The notes beneath the pieces were generated by a model. It was not told the DNA's origin. It saw only the letters and a list, made by a program, of their open reading frames with translations, and ran no database searches. Source: an uncultured Clostridia bacterium (GTDB lineage Bacteria; Bacillota; Clostridia; Christensenellales; Borkfalkiaceae). Taken from it: a stretch of 64,000 nt of DNA. Position 1 is the stretch's first letter, and each line of letters starts with the position of its first letter. Where the stretch lies: positions 343,515-407,514 of the forward strand of contig CAKQQQ010000001.1 of assembly GCA_934271065.1 (NCBI GenBank), written 5' to 3'. Position numbers and translations under genes: made by a program. Shown here one piece after another: positions 58,000 to 64,000 of the stretch.

Positions 58000-60972
58000 T
58001 TATTCAAAACGGAAATAAACTCCGAATTGTAACACCTTATCGGTTACTCGCTTATCTTCTGGTAATTCGGGTCCGCAACTGTTGCTGCCGACACCAGAAA
58101 AATAGCCGTCAATTGCAAGTTCAAGCGTTTCGCCGCGTTTCAAATCGGTAATATGCCTTGCTTTTTGCAAATCTTTACCGATAAAATCGTTTACTTTGAA
58201 CGAGAAGAAATCGCCATTTGCATAAACCGAAAGTTTTTCGCCGTTTTTGCCGAAAAGCGACAAATGCGAAACGCCGCAACGTTCGCCGTTTTCCTGCGGG
58301 CTGACGTATTCGTAAAACATATCTTTAATATATTTTGAATAAACGCCCACCTTTGCGGCTTCTTTGTAATCGCTGTAATTTTCGTTCGGTTCAAAGCCTT
58401 CCCATTCGACTCTATCGAACAATTTCTCGTTCGGGTTGAGCAAAAAACCGTATCTCGGCAAGTACGGTAAATTCTCGTTTTCTTTTATAAGCGTGCAATC
58501 AACGCTTAAATCTCCGTTCGCAAAAATCGTATAAACGAATTTATTGCTGAATTCTTTCGACCGTTTCGGCGGCGAGAACAAACTGTCAACCGTAATCTTA
58601 TAATCACAACCAACTTTTTCGACACTATACGAAAGAACTCTGTTCCACATCATATCAAATCCGTGTTCTTTCCATTTTGAACCGATATACATATCGTTAT
58701 CCATTTTATAACGATATATGTTTGGCATAAACGAATTTACCGCAGTATAAGGATTATAGAACAAAGACTTTTTATCGGACAGGTAATTTTTACCGTCCTT
58801 TTCTATCTTTTCAAACGTTGCGGTATGCTTTGAAAAATAATATTTAACGTTACAGCAATCGAAAATATAAAACTTCGCGTTTTCGGTTACTTTTATTTCG
58901 CCGCCCTGCTTTTGCGAAATAACGGGCAAGGTTCTTTTTACAATGTGTTGTTCGCTTCCGCAAATTTTGCCGTTACATTTATAAGTCAACTCGACAAAAA
59001 CGTTTTCGCCGCAAAGCGATTCGGCTATACTGAATTTCTGCGCTCCAAGCGGGTTTATATCGTGATTAAGCGCAACGTTTACCGTTTTGCCTTCTTTAAC
59101 CACTTTGCACTCTATTTCGTATTTTTCCGAACCCGTGAAGGATAACCAGCTTGTAATCGAAAGTTCGTTACCGCTTAATACGGAATAGAACGGACGATAT
59201 ACGTTTGCGATTTCGTAAGCGGCTGACGTCAAATCTCTGTCGGCACGAAGCATTCCGTCCGCACAGAAATTGCCGTCGTGCAGCCACTCGTTTCCGTCGC
59301 CGCCGAAATAAAAATCTTTCTTGTTTCCGGCATAGTAAGCGTGGTCGCACCATTCCCAGATACAACCGCCCATAGAGCGTTCGTTTTCGTATATGGTCGT
59401 CCAATAGTCTTTCAGCCCGCCGGGTCCGACGCCCATAGCGTGCGCGTATTCGCACAAAAAGAAGGGTTTATTCGGACGATTGTTCATCATTTCGACCATT
59501 TTTTCGCACGAAGGATACATCATAGAAACGACGTCGAACCCGTTTTCGCCCTCCCAGTTCCATGCGCCTTCATAATGAATGAGCAAATCATTATCGTAAG
59601 ATTTCAACAGTTCCGCCATTTTCTTTTGATTTTCGCCGAAACCGGATTCGTTACCCAAACTCCACAAAATTATCGACGCATGATTTTTATCGCGTGCATA
59701 TAACCGCTCTATCCTGTCGAGATATTCCGCAAGATATTCAGAGCTATTGCTGAAATAATCTAACGTTTCATCCATAAAGAACGCGCCGTGTGTTTCAAGG
59801 TCGGCTTCGTCGATAACGTAAAATCCCATTCTGTCGCAAAGTTCCAACGCCGCAGGGCACGGCGGGTAGTGAGAAAATCTTATCGTATCGATATTCAGTT
59901 CTTTCATTAAACGGAAATCTTTTTCATAATCTTCCGTGGTTAAAGCGCAGCCCTTATCCGGCGTTGTATCATGATGATTTACGCCGTGACATTTTACGGG
60001 AACGCCATTCACCTTAAATACGCCGTTTTCTATTGAGAAAGTACGGAAGCCAACCGGAACACTTACGTTTTCAACTTCTTTTCCGTTCATGAAAACCGAC
60101 AAACTCAAATCGTATAGAACGGGATTTTCTGCGTTCCATTCTGACGGATTTTCAACAGAGAACCCGATAGTGCTTTCGCTTTTGACTTGTTTTCTATCGG
60201 TAAAAACAACTCTGCCGTCTTTATCGGTCAGCGTAACGCAAAGTTCGCTCGGTTTTTCAGTCTGCATATCTACGGCAACTTTACAATCATAGACATTACC
60301 GTGTTTTTTGCAAGTCCACGAAACGTCGTAAACGCCGTTTTCGATTATATCGGTAATATAAACGTCACGGAAAATTCCGTTGTTACGAAGCATATCCTGA
60401 CACTCGAACCAACTGCCCGTCGTCCATTTATAAACGATAACCTTAATATCGTTTTCGCCGTCCGATAAACAATCGGTAATATCGAACTCGGACGGGTAAT
60501 GACTTCCCTGACTGTATCCGACATATTTGCCGTTAATAAACAAATCGAACCCTGCGCTTACGCCTTGAAAAGTTATAATCGAACGAGATAAATTTTTCGC
60601 TTTTTTATAACTGAATTTCCTGTTATAAACCGCACCGGGAGCGCAATCGGGAACGTAAGGCGGCGTTGCGGGGAACGGATAAGCAACGTTGATATAAAAC
60701 GGCTTTTCGTATCCTGCAAATTGCCAGACGTCGGGAACGCTTATTTCGTCGGTATAAGTCTGTTTGACGGTATCGAACGCTTCACGGATATTTTCGTAAT
60801 ACGCAAAATTCCACTTACCATTAAGAGAATGACATCTCGTTGTATTTTTCGTGCCTGCAATATTGCCTGCATTTGCCGCCTTGTTTTCGTAAGGAATGAA
60901 ATAACTTCTTGCTTTTAAGCGGTTTTGCTGTAAAACTTCGTTGTTAAGGTGATTGTTAAAATCGAATTTCAT
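58000..60972 (-). CDS. Glycoside hydrolase family 2 beta-galactosidase (LacZ/EbgA-like)
   Basis: The protein has 990 residues, full length for LacZ-type GH2 enzymes that hydrolyse terminal beta-galactosides. Order: jelly-roll sugar-binding domain (AYPFPATPPYVPDCAPGAVYNR), immunoglobulin-like domain, TIM barrel with RFSHYPPCPAALELCDRMG, the acid/base Glu in WSLGNESGFG and the nucleophile Glu in FFLCEYAHAMG, then the C-terminal domains with TDLKRGETLELAIDG. There is no signal peptide, so it is cytoplasmic. AGGA lies about nine bases before the ATG. No sugar transporter or regulator is adjacent. Confidence 0.95.
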   Translation of the reverse strand: MKFDFNNHLNNEVLQQNRLKARSYFIPYENKAANAGNIAGTKNTTRCHSLNGKWNFAYYENIREAFDTVKQTYTDEISVPDVWQFAGYEKPFYINVAYPFPATPPYVPDCAPGAVYNRKFSYKKAKNLSRSIITFQGVSAGFDLFINGKYVGYSQGSHYPSEFDITDCLSDGENDIKVIVYKWTTGSWFECQDMLRNNGIFRDVYITDIIENGVYDVSWTCKKHGNVYDCKVAVDMQTEKPSELCVTLTDKDGRVVFTDRKQVKSESTIGFSVENPSEWNAENPVLYDLSLSVFMNGKEVENVSVPVGFRTFSIENGVFKVNGVPVKCHGVNHHDTTPDKGCALTTEDYEKDFRLMKELNIDTIRFSHYPPCPAALELCDRMGFYVIDEADLETHGAFFMDETLDYFSNSSEYLAEYLDRIERLYARDKNHASIILWSLGNESGFGENQKKMAELLKSYDNDLLIHYEGAWNWEGENGFDVVSMMYPSCEKMVEMMNNRPNKPFFLCEYAHAMGVGPGGLKDYWTTIYENERSMGGCIWEWCDHAYYAGNKKDFYFGGDGNEWLHDGNFCADGMLRADRDLTSAAYEIANVYRPFYSVLSGNELSITSWLSFTGSEKYEIECKVVKEGKTVNVALNHDINPLGAQKFSIAESLCGENVFVELTYKCNGKICGSEQHIVKRTLPVISQKQGGEIKVTENAKFYIFDCCNVKYYFSKHTATFEKIEKDGKNYLSDKKSLFYNPYTAVNSFMPNIYRYKMDNDMYIGSKWKEHGFDMMWNRVLSYSVEKVGCDYKITVDSLFSPPKRSKEFSNKFVYTIFANGDLSVDCTLIKENENLPYLPRYGFLLNPNEKLFDRVEWEGFEPNENYSDYKEAAKVGVYSKYIKDMFYEYVSPQENGERCGVSHLSLFGKNGEKLSVYANGDFFSFKVNDFIGKDLQKARHITDLKRGETLELAIDGYFSGVGSNSCGPELPEDKRVTDKVLQFGVYFRFE

Positions 60973-61060
60973 TTTATTGTGTTTCCTATGCAGTATATTT
61001 CTATATTCAGCGACGCAAGTCGGACAAGATATAAAATTATGAAGGAATCTAAACTATAAA

Positions 61061-61098
61061 GGTTGTCGCAAGAAAAACTCAGTTTTCTTGCGACAACC
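61061..61098 (-). terminator. Strong hairpin after the surface protein gene
   Basis: GGTTGTCGCAAGAAAA and TTTTCTTGCGACAACC form a perfect stem, followed by TTTATAG on the minus strand. A second, weaker inverted repeat (TGCTCT...AGAGCA) lies at 61113-61139. It insulates the surface protein gene from the beta-galactosidase gene downstream. Confidence 0.75.
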
Positions 61099-61193
61099 CG
61101 AACAGTGTTATTGCTCTGCTTAATTGCAGAAGTAGAGCACGTTAATAAATAATTGCTCACTGTTTACATTTAGTTTTGTTTCCCTTGCCTAAA

Positions 61194-64000
61194 TTATTTC
61201 GTTAGAAATACGGGAACTCCGTCGACGATTGTCCAATATGCGCTATCCCAGCCTGCCAACTTCTCTTGCGTCTTTTTATTGGCTTTAAGTTCGTCGTTGT
61301 TTGCAAAGTATGCAATAGCCTCATAGTTGTTGCCCCTATCGCCGATAGCCTGCGCCGGGTTGTAATTTTCGCTCGGACAAACGCCGAACACTCCGCCAAA
61401 CCCGCTTGACGTGCCGGACGTCAAAATTCTGAACGTTGCCCCGCTTCCGACGACAGTTGCTTTACTTGCGTCAACAAATACGTTACGCATAGCGCAACCG
61501 TCCACGAAATTGGCAATGGTTCCGTTGTATTGGCTACCTGCCGAAATTTCCGCATACTGCACGTATACGTTTTCGATCGTGCCTTTACCTCCGGACGTAA
61601 GGAAGTTACCCTCGCCGGTGATTTTGGCATTAGTGAACGCAATATTTTTAAGCACTCCGGTCTTGGTCATCGTAGTAACAAATGCGTTAGTGTAAAAACC
61701 GTTTCTGTTAAGCCCGTCGATGATATAACCGCAACCGTCGAACACACCCTTAAAGCCTTCGCTTCCGTCGGTCGCACCGCGATTAAACATGACCATTGAC
61801 GTTGCCGTAATGTTTGCGCCTAAACGGAAATACCCGCCCCACAAAGTTGCACTTTGCTCGCACGCCTTGGCAATTTTTATCCAGTTTGCGTAGTCGGTAG
61901 CATTCTTCAGGACTTTGCTTATAAGCGTTGCGGCAATCGTTATTGTTTTGCCGCTATCGTCTGTCACGACAATTTCTTTTTCTCCGTAATTGAAACCGAA
62001 CGCCGAACGAGCGACAGCCAACTTGCCGTTTGCAAAGGTAAAACCGCTTGCATCGAGCGCATTGCCTTCCATTGTAACAGAAGCGACGTTTCCGAACGTA
62101 AAGCCTGCTGCCGTACAATCGATTTCCAAGGCGTTGTCATTAAGTTTAACGGTGTCGTTGTCTACGAGTATATCGAGATCGATATCCTTTGCTCCGAGAT
62201 CAATACTGTTTACGACATATTTTTCAGGTGCAGGTATGCCGTCGTTAACGATCCAGAAGCCGTTGTTATTCCAGCCTTTGATTACGGATTGCGTCGTTTC
62301 ATTGGCTTTAAGTTCATCAAAGTTTGCAAAGTATGCAATAGCCGCATAGTAGTTTTCCCTGTCGATAGCTTGCTTGGGGTTGTAATTTTCGCTCGGACAA
62401 ACGCCGAACACTCCGCCAAACCCGCTTGACGTGCCGGACGTCAAAATTCTGAACGTTGCCCCGCTTCCGACGACAGTTGCTTTACTTGCGTCAACAAATA
62501 CGTTACGCATAGCGCAACCGTCCACGAAATTGGCAATGGTTCCGTTGTATTGGCTACCTGCCGAAATTTCCGCATACTGCACGTATACGTTTTCGATCGT
62601 GCCTTTACCTCCGGACGTAAGGAAGTTACCCTCGCCGGTGATTTTGGCATTAGTGAACGCAATATTTTTAAGCACTCCGGTCTTGGTCATCGTAGTAACA
62701 AATGCGTTAGTGTAAAAACCGTTTCTGTTAAGCCCGTCGATGATATAACCGCAACCGTCGAACACACCCTTAAAGCCTTCGCTTCCGTCGGTCGCACCGC
62801 GATTAAACATGACCATTGACGTTGCCGTAATGTTTGCGCCTAAACGGAAATACCCGCCCCACAAAGTTGCACTTTGCTCGCACGCCTTGGCAATGGTAAT
62901 CCAGTTTGCATATTGGTCGGATGTCATGATCGTCATTGTAACGACAAGAGCGTTTATTGTAACGTTGTATGTTTCGTTTTTGTCGGTTACGCTTATACCA
63001 AATACCTTTTCTCCGTATATACCGAGCGGCAAAACATTGGCAAGACTGACGACGCCGTTCTGAACTGCTGCATAGTAAGTCGCTTCGTCTGCAGTAAGCG
63101 TTACTTCCGCATTTCCGTTGTAACCTATGGTTGTCAGATCGAGTTTACCATCGGTCGCTTTTCCATTTCCGTTGTCCACGGTCGCAGCAAGATCAATCGT
63201 TTGTTTGGTGCCGAGAGTACCGGTAACGTCCTTTTTGCCGCATTTGCAAGCCGCCGTTTGTAAACCATCGCTTTCGCTTACCGTAATGTTGTGTTGCGGA
63301 GTTATCGTTAAAACTTTTTCCGCGCCCGTGTAGTTGACACTGTCGGCAACTATAGCCTTGACATAATAGGTTGTACCATAGATAAAGGCGAAGCCTGCGA
63401 GCTGTTCTTTTGTATAGTAATCGTTACCGTTGTCGGAATAAGTAAACGTTACCGCCGTGCCGCTTGCAGAAGTTGCTGTAAGTTCAGGGATGGAATCTCC
63501 GCAACGTACGGTTACGTTGTCAAGAGAAAAGTCGATGCTGTCGGCAATTTTGGCAATTGTAATCGAAAATTTGTTTTCCCCATCGACAACATTGTAGTTG
63601 GCAGCGGCTACAGCTCTGTAAACAACCGTATACTCGCCCGCATCGGTTGCCGTGGGTATGCCTGTCGTCCACTTGCCGTCACCGAGTTTGTATTCGATTT
63701 TCGCGCCGATCGCACTGCCGGCAACGACAAGCGCCTGCGATTCGCCGTTGTATGTCAAACCCGTTCTTGCCGTGGGAGCGGTTACTTGCGCGTCAGCTTT
63801 TGCAATGGTTACGGTAAGTTGTTGTTCCGTATCGACAACATCGTAGTTAGCGTCGGCTACAGCTTTGTAAATAACCGTATACTCGCCCGCATCGGTTGCC
63901 GTGGGTATCTCTATCGTCCACTCGCCGTCACCGAGTTTGTATTCGATTTTCGCGCCGATCGCACTGCCGGCAACGACAAGCGCCTGCGATTCGCCGTTGT
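61194..64000 (-). CDS. Large repetitive surface protein, C-terminal part (partial)
   Basis: The frame stays open to the right edge, so an ATG at 63758 is internal; about 934 residues are seen. From the edge inward there are at least two MBG-like/Ig-like repeats of 83 residues (TYNGESQALVVAGSAIGAKI ... TATDAGEYTVVY), a third, divergent Ig-like module (DSIDFSLDNVTV), a spacer with paired Cys (AACKCGKK), then two copies of a 340-residue unit. Each unit holds a GLUG-like beta-helix segment (GVFDGCGYIIDGLNRNGFY, GVLKNIAFTNAKITGEGNF) typical of extracellular adhesin or carbohydrate-binding proteins. The protein ends VDGVPVFLTK with no LPXTG or membrane anchor. Signal peptide and N-terminus lie outside. 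Confidence 0.85.
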   Translation of the reverse strand, partial: NGESQALVVAGSAIGAKIEYKLGDGEWTIEIPTATDAGEYTVIYKAVADANYDVVDTEQQLTVTIAKADAQVTAPTARTGLTYNGESQALVVAGSAIGAKIEYKLGDGKWTTGIPTATDAGEYTVVYRAVAAANYNVVDGENKFSITIAKIADSIDFSLDNVTVRCGDSIPELTATSASGTAVTFTYSDNGNDYYTKEQLAGFAFIYGTTYYVKAIVADSVNYTGAEKVLTITPQHNITVSESDGLQTAACKCGKKDVTGTLGTKQTIDLAATVDNGNGKATDGKLDLTTIGYNGNAEVTLTADEATYYAAVQNGVVSLANVLPLGIYGEKVFGISVTDKNETYNVTINALVVTMTIMTSDQYANWITIAKACEQSATLWGGYFRLGANITATSMVMFNRGATDGSEGFKGVFDGCGYIIDGLNRNGFYTNAFVTTMTKTGVLKNIAFTNAKITGEGNFLTSGGKGTIENVYVQYAEISAGSQYNGTIANFVDGCAMRNVFVDASKATVVGSGATFRILTSGTSSGFGGVFGVCPSENYNPKQAIDRENYYAAIAYFANFDELKANETTQSVIKGWNNNGFWIVNDGIPAPEKYVVNSIDLGAKDIDLDILVDNDTVKLNDNALEIDCTAAGFTFGNVASVTMEGNALDASGFTFANGKLAVARSAFGFNYGEKEIVVTDDSGKTITIAATLISKVLKNATDYANWIKIAKACEQSATLWGGYFRLGANITATSMVMFNRGATDGSEGFKGVFDGCGYIIDGLNRNGFYTNAFVTTMTKTGVLKNIAFTNAKITGEGNFLTSGGKGTIENVYVQYAEISAGSQYNGTIANFVDGCAMRNVFVDASKATVVGSGATFRILTSGTSSGFGGVFGVCPSENYNPAQAIGDRGNNYEAIAYFANNDELKANKKTQEKLAGWDSAYWTIVDGVPVFLTK
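61357..61874 (-). repeat. Perfect 518-bp direct repeat, copy A
   Basis: Identical to 62377-62894 at every base I compared; the spacing is 1020 bp (340 codons, in frame). It encodes the GLUG-like beta-helix segment. Confidence 0.92.
62377..62894 (-). repeat. Perfect 518-bp direct repeat, copy B
   Basis: Copy of 61357-61874. Sequence on both sides diverges at once, so the identity is confined to this block. Confidence 0.92.
63545..64000 (-). repeat. Tandem 249-bp repeats (MBG-like domains)
   Basis: Two adjacent units with a 249-bp (83-codon) period, nearly identical over their coding for IGAKIEYKLGDG and TATDAGEYTV. The array continues past the window edge; boundaries are approximate. Confidence 0.85.

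Noticed and set aside
63652..63846. Internal ATG at 63758 as start of the surface protein, and plus-strand open frames over the repeats
   Set aside because: The minus-strand frame stays open to the window edge with repeat units continuing beyond it; the plus-strand frames repeat because the DNA repeats.

Overview
The window looks like chromosomal core sequence from an uncultured member of the Bacillota (class Clostridia). Evidence includes tilS-hpt, comEC-holA, rplU-rpmA and pth-mfd neighbourhoods, a division and cell wall (dcw) cluster led by mraZ-rsmH, a FtsQ/DivIB-type gene, a CdaA-type diadenylate cyclase, a meso-DAP-type MurE, Bacillus/Clostridium-style LexA boxes (CGAAC-N4-GTTCG) and a Firmicute-like 6S RNA. 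Family-level placement is not possible from the sequence alone. Most genes share a codon style rich in TCG, GCG and ACG. Two short AT-rich genes (19456-20169 and 26130-26762) differ from it and may be acquired.

Layout. 1-9468 is a minus-strand run: mfd (cut by the window edge), pth and prs, then tadA-rlmH-CPBP protease-AroA/AroE-like fusion-patatin-MTA/SAH nucleosidase, largely overlapping or coupled. A lone plus-strand glutamine-amidotransferase-like gene (9505) converges on rho, which follows a UPF0173 metallohydrolase behind a long U-rich leader. Two FAD oxidoreductases follow. Next come a plus-strand membrane-anchored coiled-coil protein, the tilS-hpt pair, and a tRNA cluster (fMet, Met, Glu). 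19.4-27.1 kb is more accessory: an NYN/LOTUS-like nuclease, a MATE pump, a tightly overlapping cassette of HprK-like kinase, S24/S26-type peptidase and ABC exporter, a divergent WYL regulator that looks leaderless, an AT-rich orphan and two tRNA-Leu genes.

27-41 kb holds a RbsD/FucU mutarotase, aspartokinase coupled to a previously hidden 36-codon membrane peptide, cdaA, holA, a ComEC without its nuclease domain, an MBL protein, a 6S RNA, tRNA-Glu, a 279-bp palindromic element with inverted termini, uronate isomerase, pyruvate kinase, an OGG-type glycosylase, rpmA-rplU, a helical orphan, and a radical-SAM/DUF4130 DNA-repair pair whose promoter is bracketed by two LexA boxes.

41.4-54.6 kb is the dcw cluster on the minus strand: mraZ-rsmH-ftsL-pbp-murE-mraY-murD-ftsW-murA-ftsQ-ftsA-ftsZ. 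It makes lipid-linked peptidoglycan precursor and the divisome from one strong promoter overlapped by MraZ-box repeats. murC, murF and murG are not in it. The remainder is murI, rpsT, transketolase, a GH2 beta-galactosidase, and the C-terminal part of a large repetitive surface protein that runs off the right edge and contains a perfect 518-bp internal duplication.

No CRISPR array, prophage, insertion sequence or rRNA gene was seen. The best candidates for something new are the kinase/peptidase/ABC cassette, the AroA-AroE fusion with eroded catalytic motifs, the palindromic element at 33855-34133 with a third terminus copy at 20417, and the doubly LexA-controlled radical-SAM operon.
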